Positions 24,877 through 33,647 are shown, counted from the stretch's first letter. The stretch is 64,000 bases of DNA from Bacillus sp. N1-1 (GCF_009818105.1 NZ_CP046564.1:682001-746000); one strand, 5' to 3'. Translations and numbers: made by a program. Notes: generated from the sequence alone by a model not told the origin.

Positions 24877-25448
24877 TACAAGGCTTCTTTCTTAATAGTT
24901 AATAAGCTAGTAGCAATACCAACTGCAAAAATAGTAACAGCAGAATAGAGCGAAGCATTTAATCCAATGGTTTTGGATCCGATAAGTATAACAAGGCCAT
25001 CTATTATAAAGATGATGATTCCAACATTTAACGTAACGATGCGGGAGATAAATTGAGCGAGCAAATCTGTTCCACCTGTACTTGTCTCGTATTTCAACAT
25101 AATTCCAATCCCTGTACCTACGAAAAAGCCTCCTAATATTGAACTGATGAGAATAGGAAAAGAAAAGGCGTATCGAAGTGGAGAAAGAAGATCAATAAAA
25201 AAAGAAGAAAGTAATAACCCATGTAGACTATTATAAAAGTAAGGGCGAAAGTAGAGGAACGCAATAATATAAAGAGGAATACTTAAACAGATGATGGTAA
25301 GACCGGTTTGATATCCCCATATGTATTTCACAATTAAGCCAATTCCGATCATTCCACCATCAATAAGATGATTGGGGACAAGAAAGGCATTGATACCTGA
25401 GCCAACTAAGATACTTCCTGTAACAACTGCAGCTATTTTTTTATACAT
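24876..25448 (-). CDS. YitT-family membrane protein
   Basis: 190 residues, five to six membrane helices of the DUF161 type, with family motifs PNHLIDGGMIGIGLI (N-terminus) and GIMLKYETSTGGTDLLA. The C-terminal cytosolic DUF2179 domain found in most YitT proteins (about 280 residues) is missing; the protein ends two residues after the last helix (SLLTIKKEAL). Short versions of this kind exist in Bacillus. Biochemical function of the family is not established. The gene is followed by a strong terminator. Confidence 0.8.
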   Translation of the reverse strand: MYKKIAAVVTGSILVGSGINAFLVPNHLIDGGMIGIGLIVKYIWGYQTGLTIICLSIPLYIIAFLYFRPYFYNSLHGLLLSSFFIDLLSPLRYAFSFPILISSILGGFFVGTGIGIMLKYETSTGGTDLLAQFISRIVTLNVGIIIFIIDGLVILIGSKTIGLNASLYSAVTIFAVGIATSLLTIKKEAL

Positions 25449-26069
25449 ATGATGTTCACCTGCTTGTTCATGGTTGTATCATGTTTATGTAAGAGGATTT
25501 GATTTCATTACGATGATATGCGATAACGATTGTTATATTTAATTGACAACGAAGAGGGTTGATAAATTACATGGAGGCAGTCATTTCCTTATATCACATT
25601 GAATATACGTTTGTTCTATTAGGGTTTATTAATTCATTTTAACTTTTATAAAGGAACTTAAGTAATTTATCATTTTTAGTAAAGCGAGTAAGGTCAGAAG
25701 AAGTTGAGGGCTGTATAAGGTGCTTATTTTATTGAAAAAACAAAGGGAGAAAAGCTTACACGTTAAAAATACGCAGCGTACGAAACGTAGTACGTTAGAA
25801 TGAGAGCGTTTTATGATTCGTTTAGAGGGCAGGCCATTAGCCTGTCTTATTTGCATTTCACCACCTTTAAAAGTAATATTTTACCAATATCATTCTTTCA
25901 AAAAGATTATACCATGACGCTTCTTTAGATGTTATTGGGAAATTGAATCACAAAAAACAGCGAATAAACTCATGTTTTCCTCCATATTTCCCAATACAAA
26001 TCCTTAAAATACTGTGATATTCTACAAATGTACCAAAAATTCTAATTATTCCGAAATGGGGGAAATGAA
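25449..26069. other. 620-bp intergenic stretch without a convincing gene
   Basis: AT-rich. The only frames are short, lack ribosome binding sites and have poor composition. It holds a small stem GGCAGGC/GCCTGTC near 25828-25847, a CGTAC/GTACG pair near 25775-25795, and the long inverted repeat described separately. The interval could hide a small RNA, but nothing identifies one. Confidence 0.5.
25933..25996 (+). repeat. Inverted repeat with 11-bp perfect arms upstream of the M4 protease
   Basis: TATTGGGAAAT (25933-25943) and ATTTCCCAATA (25986-25996), separated by 42 nt that contain a further AAAACA/TGTTTT pair near the same centre. It ends 73 nt before the protease start. It may be an operator or a long 5' stem. 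Confidence 0.6.
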
Positions 26070-27704
26070 ATGAAAAAAGGAATTGCTGTTGTTCTTGCAA
26101 CGGGGTTAGCGTTTGGATCTGCCCTTCCTTCTGCTTCAGCCGCCTCTTCAAAAGATTTAAATGTGGAGCAGAAACAAGCTCTTGAAAAGATGGAGATCGT
26201 GAAACAAGATTGGGAAAAAGAACGTAAGGTACCATCATTTTTATCTGGTAAACTATCCGAAAAAAGCGTCAAAACAGAAAAGGCAGTTAAATCATACCTT
26301 AAGTCAAATGAATCTCTTTTTAAAGTAAAGACACAAGATTTAAAGCTAGTAAACGAAACGACCGATGAATTAGGGATGACACACTATGAGTACGTTCAAA
26401 CAGTTAAGGGTGTTGAAATCGACAGCGCAAAATTCATCGTACATACGGATGAAAACGGCGAAGTAACAGCGGTGAATGGTAACCTTCATCCAGAAGCTGC
26501 TCAAAATTATAAAGGAAGTTCAGAAGCAAAGCTTTCAGAGAAAGATGCAGTTAAAAAAGCATGGGATCATATTGATGTGTTGCCCCAGAACGTCGTTACT
26601 GATGAGCCGAGCTTTGCTCGAAAGTCCGATGTTTCTGATATGGTAGAGAAAAGTGATCAGGTCGTTTATGAGAAAGATAACGAATATTATCTTACTTATA
26701 AAGTGCAGCTTCAGTTTATTGATCCGTATCCAGCAAATTGGCAGGTGTATATTGATGCTCGGGATGGCTCGGTTGTAGATGCTTATAATGCAGTTGCTGA
26801 CGGAGCGGAAACAGGATATGGCTATGGCATCCTTGGTAACTATAAATCTCTCAATACTTACTACTCAAATGGCACGTATTATCTTTATGACACAACGAAG
26901 CCAATGAACGGAGTAATTGAAACGCGAACGGCTAATAATGGCACATCCCTTCCAGGGTACTATGCGGTTGATAGTAATAACGCGTTTACATCTAGCTCTC
27001 AAGGTGCTGAAGTTGATGCTCACTATAATGCTGGAGTCGTATATGACTATTATAAGAACACACATAATCGCAATAGCTTTAATAATAATGGAGCAACGAT
27101 TCGATCAACTGTACATTATGGATCGAATTATAACAACGCCTTCTGGAATGGCTCACAAATGGTATATGGCGATGGGGATGGTTCAGTTTTCGCACCACTT
27201 TCAGGAGCACTTGATGTTGTCGCACACGAAATTACTCATGCGGTGACTGAAAGAACAGCAGGTCTTCAATACCAAAATCAATCTGGGGCACTTAATGAAT
27301 CAATGTCTGATGTGTTTGGTTATTTCGTTGAACCTGGAGATTTCCTTATGGGAGAAGATGTATACACACCTAACAAGTCAGGCGATGCACTAAGAAGCTT
27401 ATCGAATCCTGAAGCATATGGTCAGCCTTCACATATGGATGACTATTATTATACTTCCTCGGATAATGGGGGCGTGCATACAAATAGCGGGATTCCTAAC
27501 AAAGCTGCTTATTTAACCATACAAAGTATCGGGAAAACAAAAGCAGAGAAAATTTATTACCGCGCACTAAGTCTTTATATGACACCTACAACGAACTTTA
27601 GTGTAGCTCGTTCGGCGCTACTTCAGGCGACAACTGATCTTTATGGAACAGGTTCCACATATAATTCGGTAGCAAACGCCTGGAATCAAGTTGGCGTTAA
27701 TTAG
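26070..27704 (+). CDS. Secreted M4 (thermolysin-like) neutral metalloprotease
   Basis: 544-residue preproenzyme. Signal peptide MKKGIAVVLATGLAFGSALP ending SASA, an FTP/PepSY propeptide (to about 240), then the mature thermolysin domain. Zinc motif VVAHEITHAVTE (about 384) with the third ligand Glu in LNESMSDVFGYF (about 408), and the catalytic-pocket His in GGVHTNSGIPNKAAYL (about 471). It matches bacillolysin/NprE-type exoenzymes made in stationary phase. GGGGGA before the ATG. Preceded by a long intergenic region with an inverted repeat and followed by a strong terminator. All catalytic residues are present. Confidence 0.93.
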   Translation: MKKGIAVVLATGLAFGSALPSASAASSKDLNVEQKQALEKMEIVKQDWEKERKVPSFLSGKLSEKSVKTEKAVKSYLKSNESLFKVKTQDLKLVNETTDELGMTHYEYVQTVKGVEIDSAKFIVHTDENGEVTAVNGNLHPEAAQNYKGSSEAKLSEKDAVKKAWDHIDVLPQNVVTDEPSFARKSDVSDMVEKSDQVVYEKDNEYYLTYKVQLQFIDPYPANWQVYIDARDGSVVDAYNAVADGAETGYGYGILGNYKSLNTYYSNGTYYLYDTTKPMNGVIETRTANNGTSLPGYYAVDSNNAFTSSSQGAEVDAHYNAGVVYDYYKNTHNRNSFNNNGATIRSTVHYGSNYNNAFWNGSQMVYGDGDGSVFAPLSGALDVVAHEITHAVTERTAGLQYQNQSGALNESMSDVFGYFVEPGDFLMGEDVYTPNKSGDALRSLSNPEAYGQPSHMDDYYYTSSDNGGVHTNSGIPNKAAYLTIQSIGKTKAEKIYYRALSLYMTPTTNFSVARSALLQATTDLYGTGSTYNSVANAWNQVGVN

Positions 27705-27712
27705 ATGGATGA

Positions 27713-27745
27713 AAGAAGAGTTCAAGCTGAACTCTTCTTTTTTTT
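27713..27745 (+). terminator. Terminator after M4 protease
   Basis: AAGAAGAGTTCA, AGC, TGAACTCTTCTT, then T-run. Confidence 0.88.
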
Positions 27746-27927
27746 GCTTTGTTCTAAAGAAAAGAGGGTAGGAAAAGTAGGATGAACGATAGAATGGTGG
27801 AAATAGTAAGGAAGGAAAAGAAGAGTGTTGAAGGGGAAGATACTATTGATGTAATTGATTGAGTTATTTTTCCAATTTTGTTTGAAAATAGTTATAATGA
27901 AGAAAGATTACGGATCGGAGGCGCAAA

Positions 27928-29532
27928 ATGGAACATTTAGATATGCATCACATATTTGAACTTGGACTTATTCTTACGATGATTGCGGCTGGTATTACGG
28001 CTATTGCGAAAAAACTGAAGCAACCATATCCCATCGCGCTCGTCATCATTGGAACGTTAATTGGATTATTTAACATTCCGGTCCTTGAACCGCTTAAAAT
28101 GTTTATTACTGAGGGAGACGTTTTTAATTTCGTTATTTTAACGATTTTCCTTCCAGCGCTTCTAGGCGAGGCCGCTTTGAAATTGCCTTTTGAACATTTA
28201 AATCAAAACAAAAAGCCGATCCTCGCTCTGGCTTTCGGAGGAACCTTTCTTTCTTTTTTAGTGATTGGATTTTCTACCCATTTTCTACTAGGATTATCAA
28301 TTCCCGTAGCATTCGTATTTGCAGCATTAATGAGTGCGACTGATCCTGTTAGTGTGTTATCCATTTTTAAAAGTATGGGAGTAAATCACAAACTTTCAAC
28401 AGTTATAGAAGGAGAAAGTTTGTTTAATGATGGGCTTGCGGTTGTACTGTTTAAAATATCTGCATTTTCTCTTCTAGCCTATCTCGATATGGGCTGGGGT
28501 GGACTAACGAGCGGTGCTTTTGAATTTGTAAAAGTTGTAGCGGGTGGATTACTGGTCGGTGGTGGTTTAGGCTACGCTATTTCCATCCTCACGAAGTACT
28601 TTGATGACTATCCACTTGAAATTATTTTTAGTATCCTTCTTTTCTACGGTTCTTATTTAATTGCAGAAAGCATTCATGTTTCTGGTGTTATTGCCATCGT
28701 TGTAGCGGCATTAACGTTTGGTAACTTTGGCTCAAGAGTAGGCATGAGTCCAACTACCCGATTAAATATTAATAACTTCTGGGACGTAGCTGCATTGCTA
28801 GCGAATTCAATTGTGTTTCTGATGGTTGGTCTCGAGATTACACGTATCAACTTTTCTGATCAGTGGGGAACGATTGGTCTTGCGCTCTTAATCGTGCTTA
28901 TTGGAAGAAGTATTGCGGTTTACGGTAGTACGCTATTCGTCAAAGGCCTTCCATGGTCATGGAGACACGTTCTTAACTGGGGAGGTTTAAAAGGTTCTTT
29001 ATCGATAGCTCTTGTTCTTAGCTTACCAGGCGATTTTGACGGGCGAGATACGGTGTTAATTCTCACCTTCAGCATTGTTTTATTCTCTTTAGTTATACAA
29101 GGATTAACGATTAAGCCGCTCATTAGCTATTTTGGTCTAAGAGCAAAGCACAGCGGATCAAAAGAGTATGAAGATATCGTTGCTAATTTGCATCGTTATG
29201 AAGCGGGTGTAGCAGAGATTAAGAAAGTAAAGACGCAGCTCTTCGTACCTGAACCTGTTTATTCGGAATTGCTAAATCGTTACCAGGATGAAATTGATAA
29301 AAGTCATCGAGAACTTGATGCCTTATTAAAAGAGTATCCGGAGCTTAAGAAAAGTCAGCTCATAACGTTAAGAAAGCATTCACTATACGCTCAGTATGAT
29401 AAAATCAACCAACTCGAACAAGAAGAAATCATTTCAGGAGAAATAGCTGGAAAGTATAAAGAGCTATTGAATAATGGCCTTGCTGAATTTGAAGAAGAGG
29501 AAGTTGTGAAAGATTCCAAAAGAACACATTAA
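27928..29532 (+). CDS. CPA1-family Na+(K+)/H+ antiporter
   Basis: 534 residues: about 12 membrane helices (to about 395), then a 140-residue charged cytosolic tail. The ion-binding helix signatures ALMSATDPVSVLSIF (TM5) and VIEGESLFNDGLAVVLF (TM6, conserved ND pair) and LNWGGLKGSLSIALVLSLP are diagnostic of the NhaP/YvgP branch. It expels Na+ or K+ for protons, aiding pH and salt homeostasis, consistent with a marine or alkali-tolerant organism and with the Ktr uptake genes of this window. GGAGGCG before ATG. Exact ion preference unknown. Confidence 0.9.
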   Translation: MEHLDMHHIFELGLILTMIAAGITAIAKKLKQPYPIALVIIGTLIGLFNIPVLEPLKMFITEGDVFNFVILTIFLPALLGEAALKLPFEHLNQNKKPILALAFGGTFLSFLVIGFSTHFLLGLSIPVAFVFAALMSATDPVSVLSIFKSMGVNHKLSTVIEGESLFNDGLAVVLFKISAFSLLAYLDMGWGGLTSGAFEFVKVVAGGLLVGGGLGYAISILTKYFDDYPLEIIFSILLFYGSYLIAESIHVSGVIAIVVAALTFGNFGSRVGMSPTTRLNINNFWDVAALLANSIVFLMVGLEITRINFSDQWGTIGLALLIVLIGRSIAVYGSTLFVKGLPWSWRHVLNWGGLKGSLSIALVLSLPGDFDGRDTVLILTFSIVLFSLVIQGLTIKPLISYFGLRAKHSGSKEYEDIVANLHRYEAGVAEIKKVKTQLFVPEPVYSELLNRYQDEIDKSHRELDALLKEYPELKKSQLITLRKHSLYAQYDKINQLEQEEIISGEIAGKYKELLNNGLAEFEEEEVVKDSKRTH

Positions 29533-29557
29533 GCTGTTACATTTGTAGCAGCTTTTT
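29531..29557 (+). terminator. Terminator after antiporter gene
   Basis: AAGCTGTTACA and TGTAGCAGCTT with one mismatch, then T-run; overlaps the stop codon. Confidence 0.75.
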
Positions 29558-29734
29558 CTAATGAAGTGCATATCCTATTATTAAGCTGGACAAAGCAAGT
29601 GTAGTAATGAGAAGATTTCGTTTATTATCGATTGTACGGGGTATGGTTTACAGTAAGTAAAGCAATAAGGTATAGTGTAAAAAGTCATTTTCAACCACAT
29701 GAAATAAACTCACAAGGAGGACTTTTGAGAGAAA

Positions 29735-30232
29735 ATGCCTTATCTTCAGACCGATCGTCTGACCATCATTCCTTTCTCCTTTGATTTGATCAAAGCAATG
29801 ACAAATAAGAAGGAACTAGAAAAGCTTTTGCATGTAGAAGTACCGGAAGAATTCAATAACGTACAATTTGAACAGTTTTTACCTTTTCATCTAACTGATG
29901 CCGCTATTTCAAGCCATAGATGGGAAGGAATATTAATTCATACTTCTGATGAAAAAGTCATTGGCACGATGGGATATAACAATTTAGAAGCGACAAACAA
30001 TCTTGAAGTTGGGTATCAATTAATTCCTGACTATCGTAATAAAGGGTACGCCATTGAAATGGCTAGTGCTCTCGTTAGCTGGGCTTTTCCGGATAAGGAA
30101 AGTAATGAGGATAAAGAAGAGATGAATAACGTGATGGACCGCATTGGTTTATCTAAATTAACAGTGGAATCGCATCTCCTAAAAAACAAAATTGATAAAG
30201 AAAAGTTTATAAAAGAAAATGAATATATGTAA
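29735..30232 (+). CDS. GNAT acetyltransferase (RimJ/RimL-like), unusual C-terminus
   Basis: 165 residues. It opens YLQTDRLTIIPFSFDLIKAM as in RimJ/RimL-type enzymes, with VIGTMGYNN (strand 4 region) and a motif A variant YRNKGYAIEMASALVSWAF that replaces the usual Q/R-x-x-G-x-G/A by RNKGYA. The expected end (a xNxxSxxVxxKxGF strand) is missing; instead there is a charged segment KESNEDKEEMNNVMDRIGLSK and a Lys-rich tail. The acetyl-CoA fold may still form, but the C-terminal half looks divergent or decayed. AAGGAGGA upstream; terminator overlaps the end. Confidence 0.75.
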   Translation: MPYLQTDRLTIIPFSFDLIKAMTNKKELEKLLHVEVPEEFNNVQFEQFLPFHLTDAAISSHRWEGILIHTSDEKVIGTMGYNNLEATNNLEVGYQLIPDYRNKGYAIEMASALVSWAFPDKESNEDKEEMNNVMDRIGLSKLTVESHLLKNKIDKEKFIKENEYM

Positions 30233-30257
30233 AACCCTGCCGATGCAGGGTTTTTTT
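30231..30257 (+). terminator. Terminator after GNAT gene
   Basis: AAACCCTGC, CGAT, GCAGGGTTT and T-run. Confidence 0.88.
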
Positions 30258-30471
30258 GTAGGTGATTAAAAATCTGCTCACCATATTCTGAAATTTCCTC
30301 TTCATTCAGCAGACTCCGGTGTTAATGGCTCAACTAATCAGGGTAATTACTTAATGAAATGACGTGAAATATCAAACAATATCAAAACTATCACATATTT
30401 AGGAAATCACCGTCACCTCTCGTTAAAATAAGACTATAAACAAATCAAAGGGGAGAAAGGGTGACCGATAC

Positions 30472-31683
30472 ATGGGTTACTATGATAATAATGAAACAAG
30501 AATGAAACAAACGAAAAGTGGAAGGAACTGGTTTATTCCGAGTACGTTCGGTGCCATTGTAGGAGCATCCATCATGCTTGTTGCTGCGCCTTATGTGTCT
30601 AACACGGATCAGTCATCAACGAATCAAGCCGCGGTTACAACAGCTAGTGGTAATGTAGAAACCTCAAATGTGGCTTATAACGTTTCCTCTGATATTACCT
30701 CAGCTGTACAAAAAGCACAGGATGCAGTAGTGAGTATCACAAGCTATCAAAGCCAAAATAGTGGGTTTTCTTTAGAAGATCCTTCGGGTCAATCAGGGCA
30801 AGCAGCATCGTCAGGGTCTGGAGTGATTTATAAGAATGAAGGTGGTAAGGCTTATGTTGTGACAAATAATCACGTAGTGGAAGGCGCCTCTTCGGTAGAA
30901 GTTACGTTAAGTAATGAAAAAAAGGCTGAAGCAAAGGTACTTGGAACAGATGCCCTAATGGATTTAGCTGTTTTAGAAATTGATGCAAAAGATGTTGAGG
31001 CCGTTGCAGAAATCGGTTCCTCATCCAAATTACAAACTGGGGAACCTGCCATTGCAGTCGGTAATCCATTAGGATTCCTCGAAGGGTCTGTTACTCAGGG
31101 AATTATTAGTAATCCGAGCCGTACAATTCCGGTCGATCTTGACCAGAACGGTCAACCTGATTACGAAGCAGATGTGATTCAAACGGATGCATCAATTAAT
31201 CCAGGCAACAGCGGTGGTGCATTGATAAATATTAAAGGGCAACTAATTGGTATTAACTCGTCAAAAATTGCAGAGGAAACAGTAGAAGGAATAGGATTTG
31301 CAATCCCGATTGATGATGCACAGCCGATCATTGAGGAGCTTGAAATGACTGGGGAAGTGAAACGTCCTGTAATGGGTGTAACACCTGCTTCATTAGCAGA
31401 AGTACCAACGCAATATTGGACTGGCACGCTTAACCTTCCGGAAGATGTAGAAAGTGGAGTCGTATTAATGGGAATTGCGCCTAACTCACCTGCTTCAGAA
31501 GCAGGTTTAAAAGAAGGGGACGTAGTAGTGAAGCTGGATGATACAGAAGTAAAAGACTCAGCAGCGCTACGGAAGTATTTATATTCGAATAAAGAAGTTG
31601 GGGACAAAATGGAAGTAACGTTCTATCGTGATGGCCAACAGAAAACCGTAACAATGACATTAGCGAATCAAAATGGATTGTAA
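30472..31683 (+). CDS. HtrA-like membrane-anchored serine protease (DegP family)
   Basis: 403 residues: short basic cytosolic start, one membrane anchor (WFIPSTFGAIVGASIMLVAA), trypsin-like domain with catalytic His in VVTNNHVVEGA, Asp in DALMDLAVLEID, and Ser in INPGNSGGALIN, then one PDZ domain (MGIAPNSPASEAGLKEGDVVVKLD). It degrades or refolds misfolded exported proteins at the outer membrane face. B. subtilis has three such proteins (HtrA, HtrB, YyxA); the copy here is not next to walK-walR-walH-walI, so it is more like HtrA/HtrB, which answer to CssRS secretion stress. No clear CssR site was identified. Follows a high-level secreted protease region by 2.8 kb. Confidence 0.88.
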   Translation: MGYYDNNETRMKQTKSGRNWFIPSTFGAIVGASIMLVAAPYVSNTDQSSTNQAAVTTASGNVETSNVAYNVSSDITSAVQKAQDAVVSITSYQSQNSGFSLEDPSGQSGQAASSGSGVIYKNEGGKAYVVTNNHVVEGASSVEVTLSNEKKAEAKVLGTDALMDLAVLEIDAKDVEAVAEIGSSSKLQTGEPAIAVGNPLGFLEGSVTQGIISNPSRTIPVDLDQNGQPDYEADVIQTDASINPGNSGGALINIKGQLIGINSSKIAEETVEGIGFAIPIDDAQPIIEELEMTGEVKRPVMGVTPASLAEVPTQYWTGTLNLPEDVESGVVLMGIAPNSPASEAGLKEGDVVVKLDDTEVKDSAALRKYLYSNKEVGDKMEVTFYRDGQQKTVTMTLANQNGL

Positions 31684-31686
31684 ACG

Positions 31687-31720
31687 AAAAACCCTCTGGA
31701 TTATGCATCCAGGGGGTTTT
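31687..31720. terminator. Terminator between htrA-like gene and queuosine transporter
   Basis: AAAACCCTCTGGAT and ATCCAGGGGGTTTT with one bulge; serves both convergent genes. Confidence 0.75.
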
Positions 31721-32354
31721 GGTTGTTTACTTGCTGTTTTGTATCAGTCAATCTTGTAAGAAAATAAAAAACTGGCGTGTCTAAAAGAGCCAGAGCCATT
31801 TTAATGACAAATTGAGAGAGGACCATCACCCATAGGTTAGGAACAGTCCCTGCAAAGGCAATCGTAATAAAAATAGTTGTATCTAAAAGCTGTGAAGTAA
31901 ATGTACTTACATTATTACGTAGCCATTTATGCTTGTCGGAAGTTCGCTTCTTTAACAGAGAGAAGACATAGACATCAACGTGTTGAGACACGAGGTACGC
32001 TGCAAGACTTGCTAGAACAAACCTGTAGTTTTGACCTAGTAAAATTTCATAAGCAGCCTGGGTATCGGCTGCGAATGGCGCTACTGGAAGAAGCATACCA
32101 AGATAGATCATGATACTTGCGAAAATCTGAGCGATAAAGCCGTACTGAACCGTTCGTTTTGCTTCTTCTTTACCGTATTTTTCGTGAATGATATCTGTGA
32201 AAAGAAACGAAAAGGCATACATCACAACGGCCGCTGGGATGACGAAGCTTCCGATCATCACCACTTTTCCTGCTAGGACGTTTGCGATCACAATCGAGGT
32301 CGCAAACAGAACATTAAACAGGACAAGATTTCGGTCGATGAATTGATTTTTCAT
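31701..32354 (-). CDS. Queuosine precursor transporter (YhhQ/VUT family)
   Basis: 217 residues, six membrane helices. Motifs: VLFATSIVIANVLAGKVV, SFLFTDIIHEKYGKEEA, SLAAYLVSQHVDVYVF and SQLLDTTIFITIAFAG are those of the VUT_1 family that imports preQ0/preQ1 in many bacteria. Start at 32354 lies one base after the queF stop (TAAGATG), so translation is coupled; a longer frame reaching into queF is rejected. Together with queF and a preQ1 riboswitch upstream this forms a preQ1 uptake/synthesis unit that is switched off by preQ1. Confidence 0.88.
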   Translation of the reverse strand: MKNQFIDRNLVLFNVLFATSIVIANVLAGKVVMIGSFVIPAAVVMYAFSFLFTDIIHEKYGKEEAKRTVQYGFIAQIFASIMIYLGMLLPVAPFAADTQAAYEILLGQNYRFVLASLAAYLVSQHVDVYVFSLLKKRTSDKHKWLRNNVSTFTSQLLDTTIFITIAFAGTVPNLWVMVLSQFVIKMALALLDTPVFYFLTRLTDTKQQVNNQNPLDA

Positions 32355-32355
32355 C

Positions 32356-32772
32356 TTATTGCGTTGCTTTCTCACGAATGGCTGTCGTTTTAAGTTCGAT
32401 ACCGCCACGAGCTGATTGATAAACCGTAATGGTTACTTTTAAAGGGTCAATTGCGTATACGATATCGTCTGCAATGCGTGCAGCGAGCGTCTCGCAGAAG
32501 CTTCCTTCGTCACGATAAGACCAGAGATAAAATTTCAGAGATTTAGACTCGATGCATTTCTCATCAGGTACGTAAGAAATCTCAACTCGACCAAAGTCAG
32601 GTTGTCCTGTTTTAGGGCATACCGCTGTAAATTCAAGTGCATTAAACGTAATTTCTTGAACGTTCGGTGCATCGAATGATTCGTTTTTTATCACTTCTCT
32701 TGCTTGTTCCACACTCTCTGGGCGAGGCATCGGACCAGAAGAGGGTAGCCAAGCTTTATCCATATTATTCAT
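32356..32772 (-). CDS. queF: NADPH-dependent 7-cyano-7-deazaguanine reductase QueF (type I)
   Basis: 138 residues, unimodular QueF of tunnel-fold type. Nucleophilic Cys in FTAVCPKTGQPDFG (about 55), the QueF motif ESKSLKFYLWSYRDEGSFCE (about 75-95) with the substrate-binding Glu and NADPH contacts. It reduces preQ0 to preQ1 for queuosine modification of GUN tRNAs. ATG 32772 has AGGAGG 7 nt upstream; that Shine-Dalgarno lies in the tail of a preQ1-I riboswitch, so translation is sensed. First gene of a two-gene operon. The queCDE genes are elsewhere. Confidence 0.95.
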   Translation of the reverse strand: MNNMDKAWLPSSGPMPRPESVEQAREVIKNESFDAPNVQEITFNALEFTAVCPKTGQPDFGRVEISYVPDEKCIESKSLKFYLWSYRDEGSFCETLAARIADDIVYAIDPLKVTITVYQSARGGIELKTTAIREKATQ

Positions 32773-32779
32773 TAATAAT

Positions 32780-32820
32780 CCTCCTTTAGTTTTGATGAAG
32801 CAGGAAGGTTACGAACTGCT
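32780..32820 (-). promoter_or_regulatory. preQ1-I riboswitch overlapping the queF ribosome binding site
   Basis: On the minus strand: P1 strand AGCAG, loop TTCGTAACCTTC, P1 strand CTGCT, A-rich tail TCATCAAAACTAA running into AGGAGG. This is the H-type pseudoknot layout of preQ1 class I, with the tail pairing into the loop. Ligand binding would hide the Shine-Dalgarno. Confidence 0.85.
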
Positions 32821-32892
32821 GTCATTCAACGTTGTCTATTATAACAGAGGAACTTTCCAATGCGAAGTTGGAAGTTCAGGCCAAATTTATTA

Positions 32893-32917
32893 GTTTAGCT
32901 TTTAACATAAAGGGAAA
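32893..32917 (+). promoter_or_regulatory. Possible sigma-B promoter of the YtxH-type gene
   Basis: GTTTAG, 13-nt spacer, GGGAAA versus the sigma-B consensus GTTTAA-N12-15-GGGTAT; 48 nt before the start. Confidence 0.55.
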
Positions 32918-32965
32918 GTAAAAAAATAGCTAAGTAAACTAAGAAAGATAATAGGAGGAATCATC

Positions 32966-33490
32966 ATGCAAACAACGACTACGACAGTGAATAAGGAAAA
33001 GAATGGTAAGCTTGTAAAAGGGATTTTGGTAGGTGCTATTGTAGGTGGCGCGGTAGCGATGCTTGACTCAACAACGAGAAATAAAGTGAGATCATCAGCG
33101 GGCACGTTCAAGGACTCTTCCAAAGGATTTTATACTCGTGTGAAAGAAAACCCAGGCGAAGTGAAAGACGACTGGATGGATCGCATTCAATCAGCTTCTT
33201 CTGTTCTTAAAGAAGCTATGAATGATGCTCAGTCCCTTTATGAAAAGGTGAATGATGATGTGGTAGATCAGGTGAACCAAGTGAAAGAAGATTCAACTGA
33301 AGTTCTTTCTTCAGCAAAAGAAGCGAGTGAAGATTTAAAGGACATCGGAAGTAAAGTGAAGGATGCTGGACAGGAAGTAACAGATTCAAATGAGAGTGAA
33401 TATGAACCAACAAACATTCCTGGCAGTGAAACACGCACACCTGGTAGCACGTCAGTGAACCCGAAGACTTCTCCAAATACAAAGCTTTAA
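32966..33490 (+). CDS. YtxH-domain general stress protein
   Basis: 174 residues. A single glycine-rich hydrophobic segment near the N-terminus (KLVKGILVGAIVGGAVAMLD) is followed by a long amphipathic, coiled-coil-prone helix region rich in Asp/Glu/Lys/Ser (about 45-145), and a Pro/Thr/Ser-rich tail. This is the plan of YtxH/YhaH-type membrane-associated stress proteins. A sigma-B-like promoter supports stress induction. AGGAGGA upstream. Molecular role of the family unknown. Confidence 0.8.
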   Translation: MQTTTTTVNKEKNGKLVKGILVGAIVGGAVAMLDSTTRNKVRSSAGTFKDSSKGFYTRVKENPGEVKDDWMDRIQSASSVLKEAMNDAQSLYEKVNDDVVDQVNQVKEDSTEVLSSAKEASEDLKDIGSKVKDAGQEVTDSNESEYEPTNIPGSETRTPGSTSVNPKTSPNTKL

Positions 33491-33522
33491 TTTAGAGAGC
33501 CCGTTAAATTCAGCTTATCATG

Positions 33523-33559
33523 AAAAAGACTTCCGCAAATTGCGGAAGTCTTTTTTTTT
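33523..33559. terminator. Bidirectional terminator between YtxH and YjcZ genes
   Basis: AAAAAGACTTCCGCA and TGCGGAAGTCTTTTT, near-perfect stem with T-runs on both strands. Confidence 0.88.
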
Positions 33560-33647
33560 ACGAAATGTAAGACGCACCAATGATAATTAAAAGAATAAAT
33601 AAAACTACGATTAACGCGAAACCTTGACCGTATCCATATCCACTCAT
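33558..33647 (-). CDS. YjcZ-family small sporulation membrane peptide
   Basis: 29 residues: a Gly/Tyr-rich start ([15 protein letters not shown]) followed by one membrane helix ending GASYIS. The start pattern and length are typical of the YjcZ/YhbW-like tiny proteins abundant in Bacillus spores. GGGAGG sits 8 nt before the ATG. Its stop overlaps the shared terminator. Too short for most gene finders. Function unknown; sporulation link is by family. Confidence 0.8.
   Translation of the reverse strand: MSGYGYGQGFALIVVLFILLIIIGASYIS

Noticed and set aside
25629..25856. 75-codon minus-strand ORF in the long intergenic gap
   Set aside because: No ribosome binding site, odd composition (Cys/Phe/Leu-rich from AT-rich DNA) and no family resemblance.
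27782..27862. 26-codon ORF (MNDRMVEIVRKEKK...) between protease and antiporter genes
   Set aside because: AGTAGG lies too close to the ATG, no terminator of its own, and no recognisable pattern; too weak to list.
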